This document shows positions 38,091 through 55,937 of a DNA stretch of 64,000 nucleotides, piece after piece; within the stretch, counting starts at the first letter, position 1, and each line of letters opens with the position of its first letter. The notes beneath the pieces were generated by a model that saw only the letters and a list, made by a program, of their open reading frames with translations, ran no database searches and had not been told where the DNA came from. The DNA comes from Latrodectus hesperus (Eukaryota; Arthropoda; Arachnida; Araneae; Theridiidae), in NCBI GenBank assembly GCA_037975125.1, contig CM075862.1, forward strand, positions 44,019,777 through 44,083,776, in the 5' to 3' direction. The translations under genes and the position numbers were made by a program.

Positions 38091-39779
38091 TAGCAATAAG
38101 ACTATAGATGGACTATCTGTATAGATGATTGGTTAAGTAATGCATTCCATTTGTCATTGAAATCATTTACAGATAGTTCTTATACCATTAAGCACTTTTC
38201 CAGGAATGTCTTCAGAAAAAATGTCTTTATAATTGACATTCTGATCAAATACTTATAGTAGTCTTGTTGAGTAGTTTGACTTATTTGTCCTCTACAATTA
38301 TTTAAACATATGAGGGCTAAATCTAGAGTTCACATTTTAAGTAATATTGTTCTGTTTACTTAAAAGTCAAAATATGGTCAAATGTTGATATCTTGAGCTC
38401 CATATGTAGATAATCCTTATAGCATCGAGCTCTTTCTTTAGAACTACTCTGGAGTTGCTTTTATTATTGTGAAATCGTAATCAAATATTTATATCAAACA
38501 TTATCTTGCTGAGACTTTTCTGTTATTCATCGTTCGAAAGTCATTTTTTGTACAAGATGGCTGGATTCCAAAGCATTGCATTCCTCAGAGGTTGAAGTTG
38601 AAGCCGAAGCTATTAATTACTTGATCGAAGACTAAAGAATCAAAGTTATTTGTATTTGTACTATTAAATATGATATGGTTTTATTATATTTAATTTATTT
38701 TATGAAATAGTTTACCAACAACAAATCTGATCTCATCAATTATTTTTTTACATAAAACGTTAATCACAAATTTATCATTCTGAATTTAGGTGTCCATGGT
38801 AAATGGAGCACATAGTCATACTAAATTCAGGGTTTGTCCACGCAAACGGTCTTATTTATTTCTACTAAAAATGTCCAAAAGCGAAGAAAGATGGAAAAAA
38901 CAAAACTTTTTCTGTTATACCCCCGCTTATGATCCGAAAGAAATAGCCTGTTTCTTACGGAGAAGCGAAAATAATATAATGCAGATACGATGATTTTGTT
39001 GGCTCAAAATTTTATTTTAAATCTAATATATACCAATCGGTTTTTTCCTGGAAAAATTGACTAAAAATTGATAAACAATGGTAAACAAGTTAAATGCTAA
39101 ACAAAGTTAAATCTAGTTGGTGCAAGATATTGCTTGGTGATAATTTTGTCAGTAAAAAGGAGCATTACGGTCACAAATTACCAAAAGCTGAAACAGCCAA
39201 ATACAGCAAAATTTAATTTTGTTTCATTGAAAAAAAGTACTATTACATTATATTTACTCAATGAATCACCGATGCGATTGGTAAAGTTTCCACCAGAAAT
39301 AAACATTGGCGTTTAAATAGGTTTTGTCAATAAATGATATTATTTAGTTTATAAAATTTAAATATAAAATGTATTATATTTTAGTATTTTCTAAACAAGT
39401 GAACCTTTATAAATAAATTTAAATGGAATATTTACGACCGTAATTTACGATTTTTTTCTTTCCCGTTATGGTAATTTTTGTGCGGAAGTATAATGGAAAA
39501 GTACCAAAAAAAGTTGCACAGTAACTCTATATCAAACCTTTCTTAAAATATGAATTGAAATTGATGTGAAATGAAATATTATTTTTATTTTTATGTGCAT
39601 TAGATCAAAATATAACTCATCAATTTACTTAAAAAAATACAAATTCTTAATCTATCAAATTACACTAATAGAATAAATTTGACATATGAATACTATTTAA
39701 AAATATATATAAAACAGCAAAGAATTCTATAACTGAGGAGAGAAAAAAATACCACCTACACACACAAATCTTCACCCGT
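38091..39779. other. AT-rich sequence without a gene
   Basis: A 67-codon plus frame at 38790-38993 follows a TTTAG that could be a splice acceptor. It has no known domain and no donor or conserved context, so it is not called. Confidence 0.5.
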
Positions 39780-40180
39780 GAATGACTTTTTCATAAACGG
39801 CATTCGAAATTCGAAGTGACCACCGTCTCGCAAATGGTACCTCGGCTAGTGGTCAGCTGTCAAAGCCACAAACCCCGTTACATCCGTCTTCCAGTATAGG
39901 CATCGAGTACCTCATCTCTCTTTCGAGAACGGGGGTGAGGACGGGGGGCTAAAAACGAGATGATGAAGTACTGAGCTCCGACGCTGTCAAAAGAAGAAGC
40001 AAGGAAGACTTGATTTCCTCCACGAGTAAAATCTCACTCCGGAGTCCATCGCTCAGTCCTCTTCTTTTTTCCTCTTCCTCGTCTTTCGGAGACAAGCATT
40101 TCTGTGATTTATTTCGTGCTTTTATTTGGTTTGTGCCAGTTCGAGATTCAACCTCCTTTTTTTTTTTTTTAGGAACTCAC
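39780..40180. other. GC-richer block, unknown
   Basis: Contains CTCGGCTAGTGGTCAGCTGT, which resembles the SINE A-box region, but no B box follows at the usual distance. A pyrimidine-rich run and a run of T close the block. It may be an old retroposon fragment or a unique regulatory block. Confidence 0.3.
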
Positions 40181-40463
40181 ATAAGAAAATAATCTTTATC
40201 TGTTATGTTCGAAAGTTACAATTTACGACTTCTTGTAAGTATGATACTTGTATATGTAGATGACTTATTACTTGTTTTATGCAAATTACTGTTTTGTAAT
40301 TCGTTTACCACGTGCGCTCAACCTATTGAAATTTAATTTAAATTGACTCATTTACGTGGAAATACAGAATTGCTTAACTTAGAAGAATTCAAGATTTTAA
40401 ATGTAATGAATTACGTGCAAATTATTATTTGTAATTTATTACATTTATCTTTCATGAAATATA

Positions 40464-40720
40464 AGTTGTTGTTGTTTTATGCCAGCTAGGCTAGCAATAT
40501 GGGGTGCTTTGTGCTTCACTTTTCCAAATGAACCGTAATTTGGTGAGAAGTCCGACTTTCTCAGTACCCATTTATAGAGTAGGCAACCATTCACAATCCA
40601 TTCATACAAGGTAAAGACAAACAAGGGGAGAGAAAGTAAATCCATGCCCAAACCGGGATTCGAACCCAAGACTTCCTTATCCGCAGTCAGACACGCTGAC
40701 CACTTGACAGGGGGGTGACT
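40464..40720 (-). repeat. tRNA-derived SINE (copy A in tandem array)
   Basis: On the minus strand: CAAGTGGTCAGCGTGTCTGA (A-box region), GGGTTCGAATCCCGG (B box), GGGCATGG, body, then GGCATAAAACAACAACAAC tail. The target duplication CATGAAATATA is intact on both sides (40453-40463 and 40721-40731). Confidence 0.9.
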
Positions 40721-40873
40721 CATGAAATATATGTATGGAAATTTAGCATGAGTTAAGTCATTTACTAGGAATTACCAGATGAGTAACTTAGAAGACTTCA
40801 AGATTTTAAATATAATAAATTACATGCAAATTATTGTTTGTAATTTATTACATTTATCTTTCATGAAATATAT

Positions 40874-41126
40874 GTTGTTGTCTTATCCCAGCTAGGCTGG
40901 ATATATGGGGTTGCTGCTTCACTTTTCCAATTGAACCGTAATTTGGTGTGGAGTCTGAGATTTTCGGTACCTGTTTATAGAGTAGACAACCATTCACAAC
41001 CCATTTATACAAAGAAGGGACAAAGAAGGAAAGAGAAAGAGAAAAAGTAAATCCATGTCAGAGCCGGATTTGAATCCAAGACCTCCATATCAGCAATCAG
41101 GTGTGCTGATTACTAGACAGGGAGAC
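40874..41126 (-). repeat. tRNA-derived SINE (copy B in tandem array)
   Basis: Same family, orientation and insertion point as copy A but more diverged. The B-box region reads GGATTTGAATCC-like and the tail is shortened to GACAACAAC. The left target sequence CATGAAATATA is present (about 40862-40872). The right copy is lost, so this end was trimmed after duplication or during it. Confidence 0.87.
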
Positions 41127-41350
41127 AGTATTGAAATTTAGCATGAATTAAATCATTTACGAGGAATTACGAGCTGCTTAACTTAGAAGATTTCATGATT
41201 TTAAATGTAATAAATTTTATGCAAATTATTGTTTGTAATTTATTACATTTATCATACAAGCAATGTAAATACTGAAATTTAGCATGAATTGAGTTATTTA
41301 CACGAGATTAAAGAATTATTTAGTTATAAAACTTCAAGACAATTTATGAA

Positions 41351-43166
<1,816 letters not shown>

Positions 43167-43299
43167 CTTTCTACGAAGATTTTTCGCAGATAGTACTTGG
43201 TATTCATAGATCACTAAAATGCGGGAACGTAGGAATCTTTCAAGAATAAACTTCTACAGACATTAATGCAAAATAATAGGACAGCAACATTCATCAACC

Positions 43300-43617
43300 G
43301 TTGTTCATGGTAAATCCTGGGGCTGCCCTGGAGCTGAAGGGCAATAGGAAATTGCAAACTACCATTACCAGGCTCATTACTGGACATACTTGCACCCTCA
43401 CATTCGTTCAGGATCAGAAGGTGTTCCCTGTGTGCCACAGGTGTAATTTCCTCCAAGCTTCTCCGGACCATCTGCTCTCCTGTCTGGGTTTGGAGAAGAG
43501 AGATCTTTTGAAAACCCTGAGCTGGTTCGGGACTTTCTCTGGGCGAGCGATCTACTGGACTTGGTCTATATTGTACTGGATCAAGTGGAATAAGGAACAA
43601 CAACAACAACCGTTATT
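43300..43617 (+). pseudogene. 3' end of a jockey-like LINE: C-terminal domain of the reverse transcriptase polyprotein
   Basis: The open frame (43301-43648) reads NPGAALELKGNRKLQTTITR, then LITGHTCTLTF, then a zinc-knuckle-like CHRCNFLQASPDHLLSCLGL. This is the extreme C-terminus, after RNase H, of non-LTR retrotransposons of the jockey type common in spiders. It is 5'-truncated, as usual for LINEs, and ends with ...GTGGAATAAGGAACAACAAC, an A-rich (CAA)n tail rather than poly-A. The first codon is TTG and there is no start. A homologous fragment lies at 60.9-61.7 kb. Confidence 0.8.
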
Positions 43618-43842
43618 TACTACGAAAAATCCCAGCTTCAATACTTAAAGGATTGAAGCTCTTAAAGTGTTAGCTAAAATTCTAAATAAACTTAAAATCG
43701 CACTGAAGAAAATGACTGCAATTGACATATTTCGCCAAAAATTATTTACGGTTCATACAGCTTTGTTACGAAAAAATTGTAAAAAGTAAGTAATATAGTA
43801 ATATAATCCCGGTAGATCCATTTGGTAATTTTTCCCACCAAG

Positions 43843-43843
<1 letters not shown>
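43618..43843. other. Short AT-rich spacer
   Basis: Nothing recognised. Confidence 0.5.
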
Positions 43844-43898
<55 letters not shown>

Positions 43899-43926
43899 GT
43901 ATAGATAGATAGATAGATAGATAGAT

Positions 43927-43961
<35 letters not shown>

Positions 43962-43968
43962 TAGATAT
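43844..43968. repeat. Compound (TA)n - (GATA)n microsatellite
   Basis: TA alternation at 43844-43892, a transition ATGTATATGTATA, then GATA repeats to about 43968 with two GATATA interruptions. Confidence 0.96.
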
Positions 43969-44450
43969 AAGAATATATATTAATTGCATTGATTTTTTCT
44001 AGATTTCTGTATGCTTCTCTTTTTACAATTAAAGGTTTCCTGAACCTTTGTATTTGAAATATTCTATTCTATGGCAGGCAAACCCTACGACAAATAAATC
44101 GCATAAGTCAAATATGTTTGATGCCAAATATGCCAAATATGTTTTCTTAATGATTACTAATGTCAAGTAATATACTAATTGACAATACTTATAAAATATA
44201 TAACGATCACTTGTATGTGAAATTACTTATTAAAAAAATTGGTCAATGGCAAACTTCCTACGTTTTTTAAAACTTAAAAGTTAGAAATTTATTAAATTAT
44301 TATGTTTTTTTAAGTTCTATTTCAGTTATAAGTAGGTGTATCTCAGTTACTTAATATACTAATCTTAAAAGAGAAAAACATTTAGACATCGGATGAAAGA
44401 TACTGCTGGTATATCTTGCAAGATTCATTTAATCTTTTCATAAATTATAG
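43969..44450. other. AT-rich sequence without a gene
   Basis: Nothing recognised on either strand. Confidence 0.5.
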
Positions 44451-44663
44451 TCATATTGTACTTGTCAGTTTTGTGTAATAGTACATGCATAAGAGATGGG
44501 AGTGAACCCCGTTCTGTACCAATCGGTTATCGGGTTTAGTCCACTCATCACCATCGTGAGCAAGCAGCACCTTCCAGGGGTTAAAAGGTTGTCCCCAAAC
44601 TGTGCCGTCACCCAGAATGCTGTTGAAAATGAAGGATTTACAATAGTGGGGCCTTAAAGCCAT
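44451..44663 (-). other. Uncertain short minus-strand frame in a GC-richer patch
   Basis: A 70-codon frame contains a protein-like stretch (SILGDGTVWGQPFNPWKVLL, then HDGDEWTKPDNRLVQNGVHS). Composition is balanced and unlike the flanking AT-rich DNA. I recognise no domain. It could be a piece of an old repeat or an exon of an unknown gene; no splice structure is visible. Confidence 0.3.
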
Positions 44664-45539
44664 TGTGTAATAGTAATAAAAACGTAGTGATTTATAAGTT
44701 TAAATATAATCTTCGGTTAATAAGTCCTAAATTGAGATGATTTGGTTAGAAAAACGCATCTCCAATTCAAATTTTGATTTTGGTAGTCAAGTGTGGTTTA
44801 AAATTTCCCACTATTAAAGACGGTTGCATCATTATATGCAACTCAAAAAGTTTAAAAATCAGATTGTTTTTTTTAGTATGATATAAATATGTAAAAAGAA
44901 ATTCGAAAATTATGATCCTTTTTTCTAGACACTCAAACTTGTTTTTGGGCTAGGAATAAACACCGTATGAAAGAAAAAAAAACGCATAAGATATCACACG
45001 AAACTTCCTGAGTACATCTATATAAAATAGTTTTCGAAACACAAAAAGTTTTTTATGCGATGAATAAAGACTGCATGAAAAAAAATCACCTGTAGAAAAC
45101 TCAAAAACTTATGAATTTACTGAGAATTGTTTTTTAATCGAAGCTACACCCAAGAAATGAATCTAGTACATTCAGGATAGCGACACCACGGTAAGGCAAA
45201 GCAGAAAAGCAAACTTAATGGCAATTATAAGTATTGTAAATGAAAGGTTAATTTAAATATAGTAATGAGGAAAATTATATAGACAAATACTAAACTAAGA
45301 ACTCTTGAGCGCACTGGATACATAAATATAGTTTTTGTAATAGGATAACAGTGCATATGTACTATAATTGGCTGACGCAGTGCCTATATAATGTGATGAA
45401 CAACACTTGGGCGAGCCAAAAAACTAAATGGCAGATCAAATTATTTCATTTTTATTGACAATTTTGATAATTATATTTCATTTTGATTGAAATTTTCTTT
45501 CAGTAATTCGCACAAAAAATAAATTGCACAAAAACTGGT
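44664..45539. other. AT-rich sequence without a gene
   Basis: Nothing recognised on either strand. Confidence 0.55.
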
Positions 45540-46170
45540 TTGGGGGGATTAAAACTTCAGCAATAATAAAACGTCGCTTCACAACAGAACACGCAAGACA
45601 GGAAAGCCTTCTCTACATGTAAAGCGCCTGTTAACAAGGCAGCCTCGAAGATAAATTCCGAAGAGAATTTCGCGTGAAGAATAAAATATTATTAATGCCG
45701 AAACAAAACCCCTTCCTCCTCGAGTACCCAGCAATGACTCAAGGAGCCAACTGCAACCGTATCTGCTTTCCTCAGATTATAGTGAGCAGCAAGCGATATA
45801 TCAGGCTGCATCGCATTTACAATTCTAAAATACTGCCTGAGGTGGGACTACGAACCAACGCCGTTGATAAGTTGGGGGTGGGGGAGGGAAATAACAAAAA
45901 AAGGAAACAGGAAAATCCTTGAAAAAGTATGCGGAATGCAAAATTTAGGATCCTATCAAGTGTAACTGGCTTTTGAAAACCGTGTTTTATCACTGGATTT
46001 AACTTCCTTGTCTATTGTATCAAAATAACCCGGTAGCTTTAGTTCACGCATTTTGCCAGTGATTTGTTTTTATGGGGTGGAGTTTGTCATATTAGGGGCA
46101 GCCGCTGACACCGCATATAAAATTCCCCCCAGAGACAAGAAGATGCAGAATACTTTTTTTTTATCTATTT
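45540..46170. other. GC-richer block, unknown
   Basis: Balanced composition at 45560-45930, with an 82-codon plus frame (45674-45922) lacking any known domain. Less marked until about 46170. Confidence 0.3.
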
Positions 46171-47772
46171 ATTTAGCGTTATTTCCCATTCTTTGATAAA
46201 TTTGTAAAGTTTGCATCCGAAAATCCTGCCATTCCGTGGAAAATGCTTCAAGATAATAAAAAGAAATATACCCATTCCTTCTGGCACTCCTTGTAAGAAA
46301 AGTGCAATTTTTCTTAATATATGCACACCAGCTCAACGTTTCACACGACGATTACCAAGAGATTCGCTTATTTACGGAGACGCCTGGTAACATATGCGCA
46401 TAGTAGTATAAAACAAACGCAAAGAATCTATTGTTAAGAACGTAAATACAAAATGTAGTCAAATTTTAGATTATTTATTCAAAGCAAAGTTGAAGCAATG
46501 TTCTTTATGGAATGGATAAAAGCTTCTAAGTGTAATTAAAGTTTAACTTTCGATGTGTCCATATAAATAAAACCTTTATTGTGCATGTTCACCGAGTTTT
46601 TGTCTGCGGTTGAATTGTGAAGGGAAGAACAGAATGGGAAAAAAAACTTACATCAGAATGTTGGTTTCTTTCCATTCTGTGGTTCATTCAATGACAAACT
46701 TAAAATAAATGCTATTTTATTTCAAAATTTTTATTATAGTGTTTGTAATTAATTTAAAATATAGTTAAACCCTAATTTGATCTCTTTGTAAAGCTGCTTA
46801 CAATCCAATGCACTCCATTGCGGAACTTTGCTCAGTTCAAGAATGGAAGATACATCTTCCCTCCTATCTAATCTTTTAAAATTGTTATCTATACATGACA
46901 TCTGGGAATATCCAAAAAATAGGACCCTTTTTTTCAATGTTGCCACAATTTTTGACTTAAAAACATTGCAATATAATATAATAATATCGATAGTACTTTT
47001 CCAGGTTTTAAAAATGTAGTACATTTTTCTCATTGCAGCTAGCATGTTTTCGGTTTTTCCAATACGTCACTGATCGTAAATGCATCAGAACTTGAAAAAA
47101 AAAGTGTTCTGACAGCAAATTTAATAATTTCGAAATTGAAAGGAATTTATAATTGTTCCATACCACATTCCGTTTGTTTTTAGTCATATTGATCGATTGG
47201 CCTAAGATCTGATTTCTAGTTGAAAATCACGTTTGAACAAAGGTATGTAAATTATAAATATCATTAAAAATAATTGCTATTTTTCGAAATTATAATTATT
47301 CTCTGATCCCTATGGGCAAGTTAATCACTTTAAATTTTCACTCCAGAAAGAAGTAATGGGCTTTATAATGATTTAACTTAAAAAAAGAAATTAAAATGTT
47401 CCGCGTTAAAGTATATTTTTATCACGTATATTTTTCCCTTATGTGGATATTGTCTGCAACGTATTAACTATTTAATCTACATTCACTGTAAATAAACAGA
47501 AATGAATAATTTTTGCTTTATTTAATAAAGTCATAAATTTCACATGTACTCTAAAATAATATAAAATACTACCTGTACTGAGTGTTCCTGTAATGTAAAG
47601 AAACTATATTGCACACAGTAAATCTTGCATTTCCCGGTGTGTGTGCCTATTTTAAAAGATATTCAGAAATTGACACTTGTATATAATATACAATTAATCA
47701 CTTACATTCACAAATAAAGCAATATTTATCAAATTCATGTTTATATATAAGTTATACTCTGCATACATAAAT

Positions 47773-47775
<3 letters not shown>
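46171..47775. other. AT-rich sequence without a gene
   Basis: Short frames at 46749-47045 lie on opposite strands of the same bases and have no motif. Confidence 0.55.

Positions 47776-47857
<82 letters not shown>
47776..47857. repeat. (TA)n microsatellite, about 82 bp
   Basis: Uninterrupted TA alternation. Confidence 0.96.
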
Positions 47858-47859
<2 letters not shown>

Positions 47860-47957
47860 ATGAAATAAAACAATGATATATATTGAGATAATCTAAAAAT
47901 TTATGTAATATTAAAACACATTAAAGTAATTAAAGTAATAAAAAATAATAAAATAAC

Positions 47958-47959
<2 letters not shown>

Positions 47960-47987
<28 letters not shown>
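47960..47987. repeat. (CT)n microsatellite
   Basis: About 14 CT units after AATAACAA. Confidence 0.95.
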
Positions 47988-51480
<3,493 letters not shown>

Positions 51481-52200
51481 AATCTTTGACACAGGAGTAA
51501 ATCTGTTCATAGACCCTTAACAAATTCTGTTTTTCTACATAACTTTACAAATAGTATCATTTAAAAAGCTCAAATTTTAAAGCGTATATGTGAAATTTAG
51601 TGTATACATTGATATTAACATTTTACCTAAACATATTTCAGAACTATTAGTGTTGTTACTCTATTTTAATAATATTAAATCCGATTTACAACCGAGTTTA
51701 TAAAAATTGGCTGTAAAATATGGAATGAATCGCTTACTGCATAATGTAAATGAGGTACATGTATATAATAATTTTTATAATTTTATGTGCTATATAATTT
51801 TATGCGTCTTCTCCCTACAGTTTACATATATTTTCTGATTGCATCGTTGATTCTTTCTATTTAAGCTTGCTAGAAACAAAGTATCTTTACATTTAAATAT
51901 TAAATTTCATAAATTTTAATTTAATTTAAAAATTACCATTCTTGTTTTTATTAAGAGTTTTTCTTGAAAAATTATTTAAAATATACATTAGTAATATATA
52001 AAAACGGGTAAGACTTTAAAATCTGGTTAAAACTATTGGTAGAAACAGGAATATTGCATTAAAATTGTAAGCAATTTTTACGATTCATATTATTGTCTCA
52101 AAAATGCAATTACATTTGTCCTGATATTTGTCTAAATAATTAGTATTAATATTGTATGATTTTAAGTATTAGTAAATCGATCAGCCAAGCTATATTACCA
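51481..52200. other. AT-rich sequence without a gene
   Basis: Nothing recognised on either strand. Confidence 0.55.
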
Positions 52201-52224
52201 TATCATCATCATATGATGATGATA
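52201..52224. repeat. 24-bp perfect palindrome built of ATC/GAT triplets
   Basis: TATCATCATCAT followed by its exact reverse complement ATGATGATGATA. Confidence 0.97.
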
Positions 52225-52283
52225 CGCCAAGAAAACCAAAATTGTCTTAACCCAACAACATCTTATTGGCATCTAAATATCTG

Positions 52284-52462
52284 TTATTGATATCGTATAA
52301 TACATTGGTATACTTGGTATTAATATCGAGTAATAACTTGGTATACTTGGTATTGATATCGTATAATAACTTGGTATACTTGGTATTGATATCGTATAAT
52401 AACTTGGTATACTTGGTACTGATATCGTATAATAACTTGGTATATTTTGTAACTAAATACTT
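52284..52462. repeat. 33-bp minisatellite, about 5 units
   Basis: The unit is TATTGATATCGTATAATAAC then TTGGTATACTTGG (33 bp). Boundary units are degenerate (ATACATTGG, TATATTTTGT). Because 33 is a multiple of three, both strands carry an 11-residue periodic open frame (ISYNNLVYLVL on plus, IIRYQYQVYQV on minus). This is a by-product of the repeat and not evidence of a gene. Confidence 0.95.
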
Positions 52463-52489
52463 GTTGTTGATATCGTATAATTTTAAGTA

Positions 52490-54566
52490 TTAGTTCACCG
52501 ATGGACCTATCCATCTTATCGTTTTATTGTCCCATGATAAGGATATGAAAAAAAAACTCAAAATGTTCTAATTGTATTAACAATATCTTTCTCCGCTCGG
52601 TATCCCAAAATTAGCAAAGGCTTTCTATTTAAGATTCCTCTAGATCAATTTGTTTTTATTAATATTTTGAGTTTCTTACTCCCTAATCACTTTAAAATTT
52701 GATTCAACAAAATCAAGCTGTCTTTCAGTCTTTCGCAAACTTTGCATTTTTACCATAACAATAGAGGAAAATTGCTTGTAAATTATCAAAATGCTTGGAC
52801 TCATTCAGAATTTGCATATTTTGTTGCAAAAAGAAGTCTTACAAATAAGTCATCAATGATAGTCTTTAAGAAATAAATTCTCAAGTGCTAATAATAGTCA
52901 GTGTTGCTAACATAAAAAATATTTAAATAAAAGTTCACGTACATTCTTTGCTGAAATTTAATTTGTAACTGTTTTTTCCCCTTTAAATGCTTTCACTTTT
53001 TTAATTTATTATATGCCAAGAAGTTTAAATTACTACTGGAATTTTTAAGTACAAAATATTTAATTTTACCGAATTTATTAAATCATGATTTGTTTGTAGT
53101 ACCAAGCGCTTAAAAATTAATTTCTACTAACACTAACACAATAATATGCATGTGTGTAAGATGCCTTATATAGATTGTTCATAATATATAATACTTTTCC
53201 CTTTCAGTATTCATTATAATTCTGGTTCAATTTTACACAATTTTTGAGCTATTGAAAAATAAAGTAAAGTATTAAAAATATAAGAAAATGAAAGATATAA
53301 AATTTATTTTTTCTTACAATTCCATGAAGTTGGAAGTTTTTATATGCGAATATCGGATGAATAAGAGAATTCTTATTCATTAATAAATGGTGAATAATAA
53401 AGGAAAAGAGAATTAAAGAGACAGATACAATTTATATCTACATGTTATATTTTGATTTACAAATGTTTATTCTATTTCATTTGGGTGTACAAAATATATT
53501 ATTTTTATGAAATTTAAGAAGATATTCTTAAAAATATTGATATATATTTTATTGTAAAATAATGAAACTTTTTTTGTGGTTAAAATAACACGCTGTATCA
53601 AGAAAATAATTAATTATGAGTATTTTAATTTGAGTTTGTGTTATAGTTGAAATTTTTGTATGTTTTTTAAGATAAAAATTCTATCTAAAAATTTATTGTT
53701 TATCAAAATCAATAATAGATTTGAGTAATTAAAGAAATTCTTCGGAAAAAAAGCACTGATATAATGTTATTATAGTAATTCCTACACTAAGTAATATATT
53801 ACATTATTTTATTGTAATCATAATATGTACAAATGTAATAAAATTTCAATAATTATTTTCATTTTTAAATATCCTTGATTTTTAAAATTGAAATAACATT
53901 TCAATTTATTGCTTATGGATTGAACACGGTATTTTTATTTCATGTTTTGTTAAAATAATAACCTTATATATTATATACAATTTTGTCATTACAAAACTTC
54001 ATTGTATATTTATACATATTAAAATATATATAATTTATATATCCTTAAATATTATATAAAAAATAGAGAAACATTTTATTTTGAAACAAAATAATTATCA
54101 AAATGTCATATTTTAAATATAATTTTCTCAATGAAATTAAAAGTACATAGAATATATATTTAAAATAATTCAAAAAGATATTGCATACTATATACATATT
54201 TGAAACAAATAATAATTATCATAAGTTATCAAGAATAACATTCTTACAAAATTTAGTCTTGGCATTTATATTTTTAATTTATTTATGAAGGAAATATTTT
54301 TAGTTTCATTTTTTGGTTTTAATTCATTGCTTGTAAGTCCCATTTGTGAATAAATTTAAGAACTTAATTTTTATTTCTTACTTCATTTTTAATTTAACAT
54401 GATCTTAAACGTTAAACATACTCAATTGAGAAGTCGGTATAGAAAATAAGATCTTCCAAAATTCACAAAAATACATTTATTTGATTTGAGATTTATAATC
54501 ACTCTTGGACTTTTAACACGAGATTACTGTATTGCATCGTTTTCAGGATACAATTATCAATTTATA
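52490..54566. other. AT-rich sequence without a gene
   Basis: Contains a small perfect stem ATGAATAAGA-GAAT-TCTTATTCAT at about 53357-53380. No credible coding frame. Confidence 0.55.
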
Positions 54567-54616
<50 letters not shown>

Positions 54617-54628
54617 TGTTTGTGTGTT
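54567..54628. repeat. (TG)n/(TGCG)n microsatellite
   Basis: TG units, then GCGTGCGTGCGTGCGTGCGT, then TTTGTGTG. Confidence 0.95.
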
Positions 54629-55020
54629 TTATTACCTATTTAATATACATTCCTTATTTCTGTATTTTTATGCAATAATTAAATTATAAAGGGAGTAATT
54701 TTTAAAAGATTTTCTCTTTCTTTACTAATTTCATTCCCTATTTTTGTTTTCGCAATTTTTTTAACCCTACTTTTTTACTTAAATTCAAATCATTCTGAGC
54801 ACATTTCATTGATAAGATTATAGGATACTTACGCTAAAATCAACGTTAAATTGGAATGTTTGAATTATGTATTCAAATTTACTGTAATCAATATATTGCA
54901 GTTTATTTTGTAAAATATGCATTTATATGTTTATTATTTGTTAAAGGATAAAACTAAACAAAAACACGTGGTACAATGATCACACAGAACATACAAATAT
55001 TAAACAGCGCTACACGAAAA
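54629..55020. other. AT-rich sequence without a gene
   Basis: Nothing recognised on either strand. Confidence 0.5.
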
Positions 55021-55380
55021 TATTGTTGTTGTTACTTATAACACTTAAACAAGCCAAGCTTGTTATACCGTTGGCTATGTAAATTTAAACCAGTAGGATG
55101 CTTTTTTCGCTTAACCAGAGAACCACGAAACTGAAAGTACTACTTTGCTCTAAACTCCCCCGATAGATGGCACCACCAGAGAATCCGGTCTCTCAATTTT
55201 GACACTGATCTGAAGGGGGAGGGAATTTTCTCCTGATCATTACCCATGATAACTTGCTGCGAATAACTAATGAATACTACATAACTAATGAATGCGAAAA
55301 TGCATTTCTTTCTTAAAAATGTTCGGTTGGATCCTACTTGGACGAACCTATTCACCAAGAGTGATAAACCTGAGAAAAGT
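55021..55380 (-). repeat. Possible minus-strand retroposon with (CAA)n-type tail
   Basis: Begins on the plus strand as TATTGTTGTTGTTACTTATA, the complement of a (CAA)n tail, and is followed by about 330 bases of GC-richer sequence with GATAGATGGCACCACCAGAG. No A/B boxes or target duplication were found, so the 5' end is undefined. Confidence 0.3.
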
Positions 55381-55937
55381 CGAGAATAATTGATAAGAAA
55401 AGTCTTATTAATTTTTTAGTTTTTAATAATTATTTAATTAATTTGAGTTTTTAATAAATTATAATTTTTATCAATGTTTAAACGAAAAAATGGATTATTT
55501 CCGAACTAGATACTTTTTTCTTTAGAATTGCTTACATTTTGTGTTAACCTTACATTTATAATTTTTCCCGATATAAGTATTAAAAGTATCAATAATGGAA
55601 CGAGAATTGAGTTTAGAGATTAAAAAAGACTAAAAAAAAAAGACTTTTCAAAAAAAAAAGTTTAGTTACATTGAAATGTAATTAAAGGCATTAAAACTAA
55701 ATTATTAAGGTAAATTAAATGCATAAATTGTTTAAAATTATGTTTTTATTGGATATAAAGTATACCAATAGATTGTGAATTTACGTCAAGTTATTTAATA
55801 TCAAAATTTTGTAGAAAAATAAATGTAATCTATTATTTATCTATGCGTATAATTCATCAAAATTTACATGTTGTTTCTTAAGTCTAGAATTTTGATATAA
55901 AATACTGCAGGGGTTTGATCTGAAAGTAAACTAATTA

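Larger units (their letters stand above)
40328..41350. repeat. Tandem array of a 141-bp unit, two units carrying a SINE
   Basis: The unit starts with GAAATTTAGCATGAATTAA at about 40328 (diverged), 40738, 41133 and 41274 (partial). The third unit is 141 bp and SINE-free. The first two are 410 and 395 bp because each holds a minus-strand SINE inserted after TTTATCTTTCATGAAATATA. Shared unit phrases include TAACTTAGAAGA, AAGATTTTAAAT and TGCAAATTATTGTTTGTAAT. The same insertion point in both units indicates that the SINE inserted once and was then duplicated with the unit. Confidence 0.88.

Noticed and set aside
38790..38993. Exon after a TTTAG acceptor
   Set aside because: No downstream donor, no recognised domain, and such acceptor strings are frequent in AT-rich DNA.
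52266..52514. Repetitive protein with 11-residue period
   Set aside because: The period follows from the 33-bp minisatellite, both strands are open, and no start context or flanking coding sequence exists.
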